Shown here: in pieces, positions 42,072 through 52,109 of the stretch
Layout of the letters: each line of letters starts with the position of its first letter
Numbering within the stretch: the first letter of the stretch is position 1
Source: Pseudomonadota bacterium
Lineage (GTDB): Bacteria > Pseudomonadota > Alphaproteobacteria > Acetobacterales > Acetobacteraceae
Direction: 5' to 3'
Assembly (NCBI GenBank): GCA_021809435.1
Contig: JAKBAD010000001.1
Coordinates: 620,001 to 684,000, forward strand
Length of the DNA: 64,000 bases
The notes under the pieces: model-generated
Told to the model about the DNA's origin: nothing
What the model saw: the letters and a program-made list of their open reading frames with translations, nothing else
Databases searched by the model: none
Program-made: the position numbers and the translations under genes

Positions 42072-42467
42072 CTAAATTTTCAGGCGCGCAACCCAGGCGC
42101 GCGGAATCCGTGTGGCCCGGCCGTCTGATACCCGCGCGCAACCGAGCCCGACCTCAAGCACAGCCAGCGAGTCGGCGCCACGCATGAATTTCTGACAAAG
42201 CGTGACAGACGCCCCGCCCAGACCCGTGAAGTCGGTCTCCACGCGTATTACCTCATCAATCTTCGCCGGCCGCTGATAGTGCAATTTGACGCGGTGCACC
42301 ACAAACATGACGCCGAACTGCGCCACCATTTCCGCATGGGGGGCGCCCATCTCACGCAGGGCCTCGGTGCGCGCGCGCTCGGCGATCGCCAAGTAATTGG
42401 CATGATAGACAATGCCGCCGGCGTCGGTGTCCTGGTAATAAATGCGGGTGGTGTAGGTGTAAGTCAC
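42072..42467 (-). CDS. ybgC: Tol-Pal-associated acyl-CoA thioesterase YbgC
   Basis: RIYYQDTDAGGIVYHANYLAIAERARTEALR. Confidence 0.94.
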   Translation of the reverse strand: MTYTYTTRIYYQDTDAGGIVYHANYLAIAERARTEALREMGAPHAEMVAQFGVMFVVHRVKLHYQRPAKIDEVIRVETDFTGLGGASVTLCQKFMRGADSLAVLEVGLGCARVSDGRATRIPRAWVARLKI

Positions 42468-42584
42468 GCGGGGCTCATGAGGCGATTTTGGGGCGATTCT
42501 GTGGCGCGGAGGTTGTTTTTAAAAGATTTTTAAGGTCTTTTGACGGTCGGCCGGCAGAAAAGCGCGTTTTTTCAGAGTCTTAGC

Positions 42585-42608
42585 GCCGCTTTTTTGGAAA
42601 AAAGCGGC
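42585..42608. terminator. A/T-cored hairpin followed by CCAAAAAACTTTTGAT
   Basis: GCCGCTTTTTTGGAAAAAAGCGGC. Confidence 0.7.
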
Positions 42609-42651
42609 ACCAAAAAACTTTTGATTCTGGAGGGCGCGGCCCCCGCTTGCG

Positions 42652-43683
42652 TTAATCCCCCAGCAAATCAGGCTGAAGGGGGCGGTCGCGCGGGGGCTCC
42701 AACCCCAGATGCCGCCAGCCCGGCTCGCCCAGCATGCGCCCGCGCGCCGTGCGCAGCAGCAGGCCTTCCTGGATGAGATAAGGCTCGATCACATCCTCGA
42801 GCGTGTCGCGCGCCTCGGCCAAGGCGGCGGCCAGGGTCTCGACCCCCACCGGCCCGCCGCCGTGATGTTCAGCCAGACGCATGAGATAGCGCATATCCAT
42901 GGCGTCCAACCCCTTATGGTCGACATCGAGGCGGGTGAGCGCGGCATCGGCCAGCGCGCGGGTGATTTCGGCCACGCCCTGGGCGGTGGCGAAATCGCGC
43001 ACACGCCGCGTCAGCCGCCCGGCCACGCGCGGCGTTCCGCGCGAGCGCTTGGCGATTTCCTCGGCCCCCTCATAGGCCAGGCGAACCCCGAGCTTCTCGG
43101 CCAGGCGCAGCACGATGCCGGTGAGCTCATCGGCGGTATAAAACACCAGCCGCAGCGGAATGCCGAACCGGTCGCGCAGCGGCGTGGCCAGCAGGCCCGC
43201 GCGCGTGGTGGCGCCCACCAGCGTGAAGGGCGGCAGATCGATTCGCACCGTGCGCGCGCCGGGCCCCTCGCCGATGATCAGGTCGAGCTGGAAATCCTCC
43301 ATCGCGGGGTACAGAATTTCCTCGATCGCCGGCTGGAGGCGGTGGATCTCGTCGATGAACAGCACGTCCTTGGGCTGGAGATTGGTGAGAATCGCCGCCA
43401 GATCGCCGGATTTCTGGATCACGGGGCCAGAGGTCGCCTTGAAGCCCACGCCCATCTCGCGCGAGACGATTTGCGCCAGCGTGGTTTTGCCCAGGCCCGG
43501 CGGGCCGTGCAGCAGCACATGGTCGAGCGCCTCGCCGCGCGCCTTGGCGGCGGCGATGAAGATTTTCAAATTCTCGCGGCTGGCCTTCTGACCGGTGAAA
43601 TCATCGAGCGATTGCGGGCGGAGCGAGACTTCGCCCGAATCATCGGGCAGGCGCTCGCCAGAGGTGAGGCGGTCTTCACTCAT
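42652..43683 (-). CDS. ruvB: Holliday junction helicase RuvB
   Basis: [53 protein letters not shown]. Confidence 0.98.
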   Translation of the reverse strand: MSEDRLTSGERLPDDSGEVSLRPQSLDDFTGQKASRENLKIFIAAAKARGEALDHVLLHGPPGLGKTTLAQIVSREMGVGFKATSGPVIQKSGDLAAILTNLQPKDVLFIDEIHRLQPAIEEILYPAMEDFQLDLIIGEGPGARTVRIDLPPFTLVGATTRAGLLATPLRDRFGIPLRLVFYTADELTGIVLRLAEKLGVRLAYEGAEEIAKRSRGTPRVAGRLTRRVRDFATAQGVAEITRALADAALTRLDVDHKGLDAMDMRYLMRLAEHHGGGPVGVETLAAALAEARDTLEDVIEPYLIQEGLLLRTARGRMLGEPGWRHLGLEPPRDRPLQPDLLGD

Positions 43684-44276
43684 TTGGCCAGGGCTTTCAG
43701 GCCAGCGCGGATGAGCTGGTCAAGCGAGGCGCTCTCGCCATGGGTTTCCACCGCCTTGGCCAGCGCGGCCTCGGCCTCCGCGCGCTTATAGCCCAAATTG
43801 GTAAGCGCGGAGAGGGCGTCATTCACCGCGCCCTTGGCGGCCACCGGGGCGGGCAATGCCGCCGCGCCGCCGCCGGGCATGGCGCCCGCCTTCTCACGCA
43901 GCTCGGTGACCAGGCGGATGGCGAGCTTGGGCCCAACCCCTTGCGCGCGCGACAGCGCCGCCTTGTCGCCGGCCGAAATGGCGGCGATGAGCTGGTCGGG
44001 CGAGAGGGCGGAGAGAATGGCCAGCGCCACCTTGGCCCCCACGCCCTGCACGGTGGTGAGCAGCGAAAACCAGTCGCGCTCGGCGGGGGTGGCGAAGCCA
44101 TAGAGCGTGATGGCGTCTTCGCGCACCTGCATTTCGGTGAGCAGCGTGACCGTGCCTTGCGGCAGGCTGGCCAGCGTGCGGCTGGAGCAGAACACCAGAT
44201 AGCCGACGCCGTTGACATCGATGACACAGCTCGATTCGGCGCTGGCGGCGAGCACGCCGCGCAAATGCGCGATCAT
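43680..44276 (-). CDS. ruvA: Holliday junction protein RuvA
   Basis: [44 protein letters not shown]. Confidence 0.96.
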   Translation of the reverse strand: MIAHLRGVLAASAESSCVIDVNGVGYLVFCSSRTLASLPQGTVTLLTEMQVREDAITLYGFATPAERDWFSLLTTVQGVGAKVALAILSALSPDQLIAAISAGDKAALSRAQGVGPKLAIRLVTELREKAGAMPGGGAAALPAPVAAKGAVNDALSALTNLGYKRAEAEAALAKAVETHGESASLDQLIRAGLKALAK

Positions 44277-44782
44277 GCCCGCGCCTGCCAGACACTCGCG
44301 GTTGAGCGGTGATGGGCGTGGCAGATGGCCACCGCCAGGGCATCGGCGGCATCGGCGCGTTTTTGCGCGGCGCCCGGCAACAGGCGGCGCACCATCTGGC
44401 CGACCTGGTCCTTATCGGCCGCGCCGGTGCCGACCACGGCCATTTTCACGGTTTTGGCGCCATATTCAAACACCGGAATGCCCGCGCGCGCGGGGGCCAG
44501 CAGCGCCACGCCGCGGGCATAGCCCAGCTTGAGCGTGGCGGTGGCGTTGCGGTTGACATAGGTTTCCTCGACCGCCGCCTCATCGGGCACATAGCGGGCG
44601 AGGAGTTCGGCGAGCGCGTCATCGAGCGCTTTCAGGCGCAACGGCACGCTCTCCTCGCCATTGGTGGCGATCACCCCATCAGCCACATGGCGCAGGCGGT
44701 TGCCCTCGGCCTCCAGCACGCCCCAGCCCGTGAAGCGCAGGCCGGGGTCGAGACCGAGAAGCCGGACCAGCCGCGCGCTCAT
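44273..44782 (-). CDS. ruvC: Holliday junction resolvase RuvC
   Basis: [55 protein letters not shown]. Confidence 0.96.
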   Translation of the reverse strand: MSARLVRLLGLDPGLRFTGWGVLEAEGNRLRHVADGVIATNGEESVPLRLKALDDALAELLARYVPDEAAVEETYVNRNATATLKLGYARGVALLAPARAGIPVFEYGAKTVKMAVVGTGAADKDQVGQMVRRLLPGAAQKRADAADALAVAICHAHHRSTASVWQARA

Positions 44783-45531
44783 CAGGCCGAGAGCTTCGCC
44801 GCCACGTCGTCCGCCACTTCGAAATTGGCGTAGACATTTTGCACGTCGTCATCGTCCTCGAGCACATCGACCAGCTTGAGCACCGCGCGGGCCTTGTCCT
44901 CATCGAGCATCACGGTGGTGTTGGGCTGCCACTCCACGGCGGCTTCGGCGGGGTCGCCAAACCGGACGGCCAGCGCGTCGCGCACCGCGAAAAAATTCTC
45001 GATGGTGGTCTGCACCTCGTGGCCATCCTCGTCGGAGACCACCTCATCGGCACCGGCCTCGATGGCGGCTTCGAGCATGGTGTCCGAGTCGGCGATGCTG
45101 GCGGGGTAACGCACCGCGCCCAGGCGCTGGAACATGAAGGAGACGGAATTGGTCTCACCCAACGCACCACCGGCCTTGTTGAAGGCCGCGCGCACGACCG
45201 ACGCCGTACGGTTGCGGTTATCGGTCAGCGCCTCGACGATGACGGCGACGCCCGCCGGGCCATAGCCCTCATAGCGCACCGACTCGTAATTCTCCTGCCC
45301 ACCCGCGCCCGTTGCCTTCTTGATCGCGCGATCGATGGCGTCGCGCGTCATGTTCTGCTTGAGCGCGGTGCCTATGGCGGCGCGCAGCCGCGGGTTAGCC
45401 GCCGGGTCGGGCAGTCCTTCCTTGGCGGCCACCGCGATCTCGCGGATGAGCTTGGCGTAAATGCGGGCGCGCTTGGCGTCCTGCGCACCCTTGCGGTGCA
45501 TGATGTTTTTTGCGTGTGAATGTCCAGCCAT
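44782..45531 (-). CDS. yebC: YebC/PmpR-family regulatory protein
   Basis: [54 protein letters not shown]. Confidence 0.96.
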   Translation of the reverse strand: MAGHSHAKNIMHRKGAQDAKRARIYAKLIREIAVAAKEGLPDPAANPRLRAAIGTALKQNMTRDAIDRAIKKATGAGGQENYESVRYEGYGPAGVAVIVEALTDNRNRTASVVRAAFNKAGGALGETNSVSFMFQRLGAVRYPASIADSDTMLEAAIEAGADEVVSDEDGHEVQTTIENFFAVRDALAVRFGDPAEAAVEWQPNTTVMLDEDKARAVLKLVDVLEDDDDVQNVYANFEVADDVAAKLSA

Positions 45532-45624
45532 GACAGGGGCTGTAGCATTTTTGGCCCCGTGCCGTGAAGGTGGCCGCGCAGGATTGACAGACGAAGCCGC
45601 CCCCCTTAAAGCCGCCCCCACACC

Positions 45625-45699
45625 GGGCGCGTAGCTCAGCGGTAGAGCATTCGCTTCACACGCGAAGGGTCACAGGTTCAATCCCTGTCGCGCCCACCA
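45625..45699 (+). tRNA. tRNA-Val(CAC), copy 1, CCA encoded
   Basis: 75 nt cloverleaf; acceptor GGGCGCG/CGCGCCC; anticodon loop TTCACAC. Confidence 0.96.
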
Positions 45700-45738
45700 T
45701 TCTCTCCGGTGTTTGCTCCCTCGGGAGCCACGAAAACC

Positions 45739-45813
45739 GGGCGCGTAGCTCAGCGGTAGAGCATTCGCTTCACACGCGAAGGGTCACAGGTTCAATCCCT
45801 GTCGCGCCCACCA
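45739..45813 (+). tRNA. tRNA-Val(CAC), copy 2, identical to copy 1
   Basis: Identical 75-nt sequence 39 nt downstream. Confidence 0.96.
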
Positions 45814-45823
45814 TTTTCTCCCC

Positions 45824-46342
45824 TCACCTGCCTCCCACCACCGCCTTGATCTTCTCGAGCAGCCGGTCGCGCGAGCCCAGCGCCTCTTCGAGCAAATTGG
45901 CCTGGGCGATCATCAGCGTGTGCATTTCGAGCAGCTTCACCCCTTCGGCCGAATGCACCAGCACGGGCTCGAAGCGCAGCTCATCGGGGCGGGTAAGCGA
46001 GAATTTCAGCGCCGCCGGCACGGTGGTGCTGGCGGGCAGCATCAGGGGGGCGGTGTCCATCTTGGCGGCCATCTCGCGCAAGGGGCGCTTGATGAACACT
46101 TCGCGCCCATAAGGCACGCTGATGGTGCCAAACAGCGCCCGGCGCGAGAGAATACCAAAAATCTCGCGGCCCTCGCGGATGATCAGGCCAGGCAGCGTAG
46201 GGTCGGCGAGAAATTGCCCCTCGATATCGGAGGTTTTTTCCTCCAGCCCGGCATCGCGTGTCCACAGCTTCAGCCGCCCGATCACGCCTTGTTGGGTCGT
46301 GGCCGCGTTGACGGCGTCAATCAATGTCTCGAACACGCCCAT
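45824..46342 (-). CDS. Hypothetical protein with CBS-pair-like region
   Basis: MGVFETLIDAVNAATTQQG; VIREGREIFGILSRRALFGTISVPYGREVFIKRPLREM resembles CBS-pair N-terminal modules. Confidence 0.55.
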   Translation of the reverse strand: MGVFETLIDAVNAATTQQGVIGRLKLWTRDAGLEEKTSDIEGQFLADPTLPGLIIREGREIFGILSRRALFGTISVPYGREVFIKRPLREMAAKMDTAPLMLPASTTVPAALKFSLTRPDELRFEPVLVHSAEGVKLLEMHTLMIAQANLLEEALGSRDRLLEKIKAVVGGR

Positions 46343-46434
46343 AGGCACCCCCGCGCTGCAAAACTGGCGCACAGATGCAAACAACCTGACCGCGCGGCAA
46401 TCACCTGGGCGCGACTTTAACTAAATGATCATGA

Positions 46435-46466
46435 ATAAAAAACGGCGCCCCGCTGCCGGGGCGCCG
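46435..46466 (-). terminator. Terminator of acnA
   Basis: Minus strand CGGCGCCCC-GGCAGC-GGGGCGCCG-TTTTTTTAT. Confidence 0.9.
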
Positions 46467-46506
46467 TGAATGAGTGGGCGGGGGCGCAAGCCCCCTGCCC
46501 CGTGGT

Positions 46507-49197
46507 TCAGGCGGATTTGGCCATGCCGCGCAGCACGTACTGCAGAATGCCGCCATGCTTGAAGTACTCGACCTCGTCGGCGGTATCGACACGGCAAAGC
46601 ACCGGCACCTCGGTCTTCGAGCCGTCAGCGCGGGTGATGACCAGCGTGAGGTCCATGCGCGGGCTCAGCTTGTCGAGACCGACGATGTCGATCACTTCGT
46701 CGCCGGTCAGGCCGAGCGATTTGCGCGTGGTGCCTTCCTTGAACAGCAGGGGCAACACGCCCATGCCGACCAGGTTGGAGCGGTGGATGCGCTCGAAGCT
46801 CTCGGCCACCACGGCCTGCACGCCCAGCAGCATGGTGCCCTTGGCCGCCCAGTCACGCGACGAGCCAGTGCCATATTCCTGCCCGGCGATGACCACCAGC
46901 GGCACGCCAGCCGCCTTGTACTTCACGGCCGCGTCGAAGATCGAAAGCTCCTCGCCGCCCGGATAGTACTTGGTGTTGCCACCCTCGGCGCCACCCAGCA
47001 TCTCGTTCTTGATGCGGATGTTGGCAAACGTGCCGCGCACCATCACGTCGTCATTGCCGCGGCGCGACCCGTAGGAGTTGAAGTCCTTCTGGAGGACCTG
47101 GTGCTCGGTCAGGTACACGCCGGCGGGCGAGGTCTTCTTGATGTTGCCGGCGGGGGAGATGTGGTCGGTGGTGATGCTGTCACCCAGCAGCGCCAGCACG
47201 CGGGCCCCCTTGATGTCGGCGGCGCCACGCGGCTCCATCGTCATGCCTTCGAAATAAGGCGGGTTCTTCACGTAGGTGGAGCCCGACGGCCAGGCGTAGG
47301 TGTCGGTGCCGCCGGTGACCTCGATGGCCTGCCACTGGGCCGGGCCCTTGAACACGTCGCTATAGCGCTCGACGAACATTTCGCGCGTCAGCGTGCTGTG
47401 CACGGTGTCCTGCACTTCCTTGGTGGTGGGCCAGATGTCCTTGAGGAACACGGGCTTGCCATCGGTCGAGGTGCCGATCTGGGCGGTGGTGATATCCTCG
47501 CGGATATTGCCGAACAGCGAGTAAGCGACCACCAGCGGCGGCGAGGCCAGGTAGTTGGCGCGCACATTGGCGTGCACGCGGCCCTCGAAGTTACGGTTGC
47601 CCGAGAGCACCGACGCCGCGACCAGCTTGTTGGTCTCGATGGCATCGACGATTTCATCGGGCAGCGGGCCCGAGTTGCCGATGCAGGTGGTGCAGCCATA
47701 GCCAGCCGTCTGGAAGCCCAGAGCGTCGAGATCGGCGGTGAGGCCCGACTTGTTGAGATAGTCGGTGACGACCTGCGAGCCAGGGGCCAGCGAGGTCTTG
47801 ACCCATGGCTTGGGCGTCAGGCCGAGCGCGCGGGCCTTGCGGGCCACGAGACCGGCGGCGACCAGCACATAAGGGTTGGAGGTGTTGGTGCAGGAGGTGA
47901 TGGCCGCGATCACGACATCACCATGGGTGATCTCGTAACCCTTGCCCGCGACCGGCGCCTTCACGCCAACGGCATCGGCGGCGACGCCCAGGCCCTTGGT
48001 CAGCTCGGTGTTGAAGGCGCTGGCGGCATCCTTGAGCAGCACGCGGTCTTGCGGGCGCTTCGGCCCGGCGAGCGAAGGCTGCACGGTCGAGAGGTCGAGT
48101 TCCAGCGTGTCGGTGAAGACGGGGTCTTCGCCGGTGGTGCGCCACAGGCCCTGGGCCTTGGCATAGGCCTCGACCAGCTTGATGCGGTGCTCATCGCGGC
48201 CCGAGAGGCGCAGATAGCCGAGCGTCGCGTCATCGACGGGGAAGAAGCCGCAGGTGGCGCCGTATTCGGGGGCCATATTGGCAATGGTGGCGCGGTCGGC
48301 GAGCGGCAGCTCATCCAGGCCTTCGCCGAAGAATTCGACGAACTTGCCGACCACTTTCTTGGCGCGCAGCATTTGCGTCACGGTCAGCACCAGATCGGTG
48401 GCGGTCACGCCCTCGGCTAGCTTGCCATGCAGCTTGAAGCCAATCACATCGGGGATGAGCATGGCGATGGGCTGGCCGAGCATGGCGGCCTCGGCCTCGA
48501 TGCCGCCCACGCCCCAGCCCAGCACGCCCAGGCCGTTGACCATGGTGGTGTGAGAGTCGGTGCCGTAGAGCGTGTCGGGGTAGACGAAGGTCTGGCCGTT
48601 ATTTTCCGACGTCCAGGCAACCTGGGCCAGATATTCCAGGTTCACCTGGTGGCAGATGCCGGTGTTGGGCGGCACGACGCGGAAATTATTGAACGCCTCC
48701 TGGCCCCAGCGCAGGAAGCGGTAACGCTCGCCATTGCGCTCGAATTCGAGGGCGAGGTTTTTGTCCAGCGCGTCAGCGGAGGCGGTGTAGTCCATCATGA
48801 CCGAGTGGTCGATGACGAGATCAACCGGGATCAGGGGGTTCACCTTGTCGGGCGAGCCGCCGAGCTTGATGACGCCGTCGCGCATGGCGGCGAGGTCGAC
48901 CACCGCCGGCACGCCGGTGAAATCCTGCATCAGGATGCGCGCGGGCTTGAAGGGCACTTCCTTGGCCGAGGAGGCTTTCTCCAGCCACTCGACGATCGCC
49001 TTGGCGTCATCGACCGTGTAGCTGGCGCCGTTCTCAAAGCGCAGCACGTTCTCGAGCAGGATTTTCAGGGTCTTGGGGAGCTTGGAAATATCACCCAGCT
49101 TGGCGGCCGCCTCGGCCACCGCATAATATTTATAGTCCTTCCCATCGACGGACAAGGTTTTCTGGGTTTGCAGAGTATCGACGCCGATCGCTGTCAT
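46507..49197 (-). CDS. acnA: Aconitate hydratase A
   Basis: MTAIGVDTLQTQKTLSVDGKDYKYYAV; GTDSHTTMVNGLGVLGWGVGGIEAEAAMLGQP, AAITSCTNTSNP, AGQEYGTGSSRDWAAKG. Confidence 0.97.
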   Translation of the reverse strand: MTAIGVDTLQTQKTLSVDGKDYKYYAVAEAAAKLGDISKLPKTLKILLENVLRFENGASYTVDDAKAIVEWLEKASSAKEVPFKPARILMQDFTGVPAVVDLAAMRDGVIKLGGSPDKVNPLIPVDLVIDHSVMMDYTASADALDKNLALEFERNGERYRFLRWGQEAFNNFRVVPPNTGICHQVNLEYLAQVAWTSENNGQTFVYPDTLYGTDSHTTMVNGLGVLGWGVGGIEAEAAMLGQPIAMLIPDVIGFKLHGKLAEGVTATDLVLTVTQMLRAKKVVGKFVEFFGEGLDELPLADRATIANMAPEYGATCGFFPVDDATLGYLRLSGRDEHRIKLVEAYAKAQGLWRTTGEDPVFTDTLELDLSTVQPSLAGPKRPQDRVLLKDAASAFNTELTKGLGVAADAVGVKAPVAGKGYEITHGDVVIAAITSCTNTSNPYVLVAAGLVARKARALGLTPKPWVKTSLAPGSQVVTDYLNKSGLTADLDALGFQTAGYGCTTCIGNSGPLPDEIVDAIETNKLVAASVLSGNRNFEGRVHANVRANYLASPPLVVAYSLFGNIREDITTAQIGTSTDGKPVFLKDIWPTTKEVQDTVHSTLTREMFVERYSDVFKGPAQWQAIEVTGGTDTYAWPSGSTYVKNPPYFEGMTMEPRGAADIKGARVLALLGDSITTDHISPAGNIKKTSPAGVYLTEHQVLQKDFNSYGSRRGNDDVMVRGTFANIRIKNEMLGGAEGGNTKYYPGGEELSIFDAAVKYKAAGVPLVVIAGQEYGTGSSRDWAAKGTMLLGVQAVVAESFERIHRSNLVGMGVLPLLFKEGTTRKSLGLTGDEVIDIVGLDKLSPRMDLTLVITRADGSKTEVPVLCRVDTADEVEYFKHGGILQYVLRGMAKSA

Positions 49198-49569
49198 GGG
49201 CAAAACCTTTCTGCTGTTGCCGCTTGTGATTTGGTGCGGCTTAAACCATAGGCGCCGCGCGGCGTCCATTGCGCCGGCGAGGTTTTTGCACCTGCTCACG
49301 GCGCAGCAGCCAGCAAAATTCGGGGGTGCAGGGGTCAGGCGGGGTTTTGGCCGCCAAGCGCGCCAAAAACCTCTCGGGGCAAGGCAAAACCACCGCCAAG
49401 GTGCGCGTGGAAGTAACGATCTGTGTCCTGTTGTGGGACGATACGCCCCCATCCCGGCTCTGGCTGCGCCATGCGCATGGCTGGGTCACAGGGTGGGCGC
49501 CAAACCAGGGCCGAACCGGCTGTCGGCGGCCAATAGCGGCGCCAACAGCCAGGATACGCCAAACCCCCC

Positions 49570-50274
49570 TCAGGTGCCGGCGGGAAAAGCCAAGCCCGAT
49601 CCCGGGTCGACGAACACCAGCCGGTCCTCGACCTCTTTCACGCCCGGCGCGTTCTCGGCCAGGCAGATCACGGCTTGCCGCTCTTCATCCGAGAAGATGG
49701 TGCCTTCGAGGGTCACGACCTTGTCCTTCACCTCGATGCGCAGCCCCGATTTCGGCGCCCATTTCGCCTTGGCCAGCTCTTCCTTGATGTAAGCGGCGAT
49801 CTCCTCATCGTTGACGCCGTTATGGGTCTCGATCAGCCGGCGAGCCAGCGGGCGCAGCAGATCGGAGCGGCTGACCACGCCGACCAGCTTGCCCTCCTCG
49901 ACCACCGGCAGGCGCTTGATGTGCTTGCGCGTCATCAGCCCGGCGACTTCGGCCAGATCGGTCTCGGGCGAGACGAAGATCGGGCTGTGGGTCATCACGC
50001 CGCTCACATGGCGGGCATGGGTGTGCACATAATCGGCCGCCACGGTGGAGGGCATGAGCATGGATTTAAGCCACCCGGCGGGCTTGCCATCGGTGCCGAT
50101 CTCGGCGCGGCGGAGCAAATCCCCCTCGGTTACCACGCCCACCAGCCCGCCATGTTCATCGATCACCGGCAGGCCGCTGACATGGTTGGCGAGCATGATG
50201 CGCGCGGCATCGGCCACGGTGGTTGCCGGCATCACCGAAATGGCGCTGCGGTTCATCACCTCTGAAACTTTCAT
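49570..50274 (-). CDS. CBS-pair protein with C-terminal BON domain
   Basis: MKVSEVMNRSAISVMPATTVADAARIMLANHVSGLPVID; C-terminal LRIEVKDKVVTLEGTIFSDEERQAV BON-like. Confidence 0.9.
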   Translation of the reverse strand: MKVSEVMNRSAISVMPATTVADAARIMLANHVSGLPVIDEHGGLVGVVTEGDLLRRAEIGTDGKPAGWLKSMLMPSTVAADYVHTHARHVSGVMTHSPIFVSPETDLAEVAGLMTRKHIKRLPVVEEGKLVGVVSRSDLLRPLARRLIETHNGVNDEEIAAYIKEELAKAKWAPKSGLRIEVKDKVVTLEGTIFSDEERQAVICLAENAPGVKEVEDRLVFVDPGSGLAFPAGT

Positions 50275-50370
50275 ATTATCCTCCGGATAGGCTGGCTTGT
50301 TCTCTTTCCTCGCGCGATTCCGCCCGCGCCTCCATGACGCAGGTCAAAACGCCACCGGCAAACGCAGCGC

Positions 50371-51144
50371 TCAGACAGCGGCTTCGGCGATATCGGAGAG
50401 CGCTTGAGGGCGCAGCAGCACCACTTCGTGGATGTTGGGGATCTCGATCAGCCCCTCGCGCTTGAGATTCGAAAGCGAGCGCGACACGGTTTCGATGGTG
50501 AGGCCCAGATAATCCGCCAAATCAGTGCGCGAAAGCGGCAGGGTGAGCGAGGAATGCGGCTTGGGCAGCGCCCCCGAGGCGCAGACATCCTGGCGTTCGG
50601 CCCAGGAGAGCAGAAAACTGGCGATGCGCTCGATGGCGGTTTTGCGGCCCAGCAGCAGCATTTGCTGCTGGCTGATCACCAGCTCATGCATGGCGACATC
50701 GAGCAGTTTGCGCTCCAGAATCGGGTATTCGGCGAACATCGAGAGCATGGCGGCGCGCGAGAAGCGGCACAACCTCACGGGCTCCATCGTCTCGGCCGAA
50801 AACACGTTTTTCTCGGTGGCGGCGAGGCCCAGAAAATGCCCGGGGCCGGCGAAGCCGGTGATCTGGCGGCGGCCATCGGGCAGAGACTTGAACAGCCGTA
50901 CATTGCCCGAATTGACGTTATAAAAATAAGCGGCCGGCTCACCTTCCTCGATGAACACGGTGCCGGCGGGCAAGGTTTGGCGCTGGGCGGCACGAAAGAG
51001 GAAGCCAACCTCGTCATCCGACAGGGCGTCGCACAGGCCATGACGGCGCGCGCCGCAATCGTCACAGGCGGAGGCCGCGGTGCGATTGGCCAGGTTGATG
51101 GCCACCGGGCGGCGGAAATCCGTGATCTTGTTGAGCGACGTCAT
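50371..51144 (-). CDS. FNR-type Crp/Fnr transcriptional regulator
   Basis: N-terminal C-X2-C-X7-C (CDDCGARRHGLC) plus central Cys; FIEEGEPAAYFYNVNSGNVRLFK; C-terminal HTH LSRTDLADYLGLTIETVSRSLSNLKREGLI. Confidence 0.92.
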   Translation of the reverse strand: MTSLNKITDFRRPVAINLANRTAASACDDCGARRHGLCDALSDDEVGFLFRAAQRQTLPAGTVFIEEGEPAAYFYNVNSGNVRLFKSLPDGRRQITGFAGPGHFLGLAATEKNVFSAETMEPVRLCRFSRAAMLSMFAEYPILERKLLDVAMHELVISQQQMLLLGRKTAIERIASFLLSWAERQDVCASGALPKPHSSLTLPLSRTDLADYLGLTIETVSRSLSNLKREGLIEIPNIHEVVLLRPQALSDIAEAAV

Positions 51145-51169
51145 GGGCTGGGTTTAACAAAGCTTACGA

Positions 51170-51187
51170 GATTGATCCAGATCAATC
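51170..51187. promoter_or_regulatory. FNR box (anaerobox)
   Basis: GATTGATCCAGATCAATC, exact TTGAT-N4-ATCAA, 26 nt upstream of the fnr-type start. Confidence 0.85.
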
Positions 51188-52109
51188 ATCTGGTTGACAC
51201 ACGGTTTCCTGCCAAGGGGCGGCGCGGGACACATAAAAATACCGCGAGCGCCGCCGCCCCCAATGCCGGCAGTGCCAGCACGCTGCCCTCGGGGCCGGTG
51301 AGCCCGCCCGTGAGCCAGCCCGGGCCGGAGGCGCTGAAATGCCACAGCGTGCCCGCGCAAAGCTGGCCGCTATCGGGCGTGCCGAAGAGAAAATTCTCAC
51401 CCCAGTCCCAGGCGGCATGGAAGCCGATGGCGCACCACAAGCCCCCCGTGCGCCAGAGCGCGAAGGCCAGCAGCAGCCCGGCGGTGAACAGCGTGACAAA
51501 CCCCACCGGGCTCTCGCCCCGGTTGAGCCCATGGGCCAGCGCGAACAGCAGCGAGGTGATGAGCGCCGCCGGCCAGAAACCCAGCCCGGCGCCCAGCGCG
51601 CGCTGCAAATAACCGCGGAAGCACAGCTCCTCGGCCAGGCCGGTGAGCAAGCAGGCAAAGCCCCAGAGCAGCGCGTAGCCAAGCGCCGTAAGGGGCGCCA
51701 GTCCGCCGGGCGTGAAGCGCCCCAGCCCCAGCGCGGCCAGCCCCAGCAGCAGCGCCGCCAGCGCGGCCAGCGCGCTCGCCCCGCCCAATCCGAGATGCCG
51801 CCCCGCCCGGCCGCCCGCCAAGCCAAACGCCCACGGCGAGACGCCTTCTAGCCAGGCCATGAGCCACGTCGCCCCCACCACGGGGATGAGCAGCAATAAT
51901 TCATTGACGATCACAAACCCTGGCCCGACATGGCCCGCGGCCAGGCTGGCGCGCAGCCAAGGGCCAGCCAGACGGGCCAGCACCAGCGCCGCGGCAAACA
52001 GCACCCCCAGCAGCACGGCGCCAAACAAGGCCGCCCGCCAGCCCGTGCGCACACCAGCCGCACCCCGCCAAAATGTGGGCGGCGCGGCTGGCCGGTTAAG
52101 CCAGTTCAC
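51186..52109 (-). CDS. CPBP-family intramembrane metalloprotease
   Basis: AEELCFRGYLQRAL, FALAHGLNRGE, GFHAAWDWGENFLFG; GTG start at 52109. Confidence 0.87.
   Translation of the reverse strand: MNWLNRPAAPPTFWRGAAGVRTGWRAALFGAVLLGVLFAAALVLARLAGPWLRASLAAGHVGPGFVIVNELLLLIPVVGATWLMAWLEGVSPWAFGLAGGRAGRHLGLGGASALAALAALLLGLAALGLGRFTPGGLAPLTALGYALLWGFACLLTGLAEELCFRGYLQRALGAGLGFWPAALITSLLFALAHGLNRGESPVGFVTLFTAGLLLAFALWRTGGLWCAIGFHAAWDWGENFLFGTPDSGQLCAGTLWHFSASGPGWLTGGLTGPEGSVLALPALGAAALAVFLCVPRRPLAGNRVSTR

Noticed and set aside
46474-48420. 648-aa plus-strand ORF antisense to acnA
   Set aside because: Shadow ORF: H/G/R/A-rich composition, no recognisable domain, fully overlapped by a clear aconitase.
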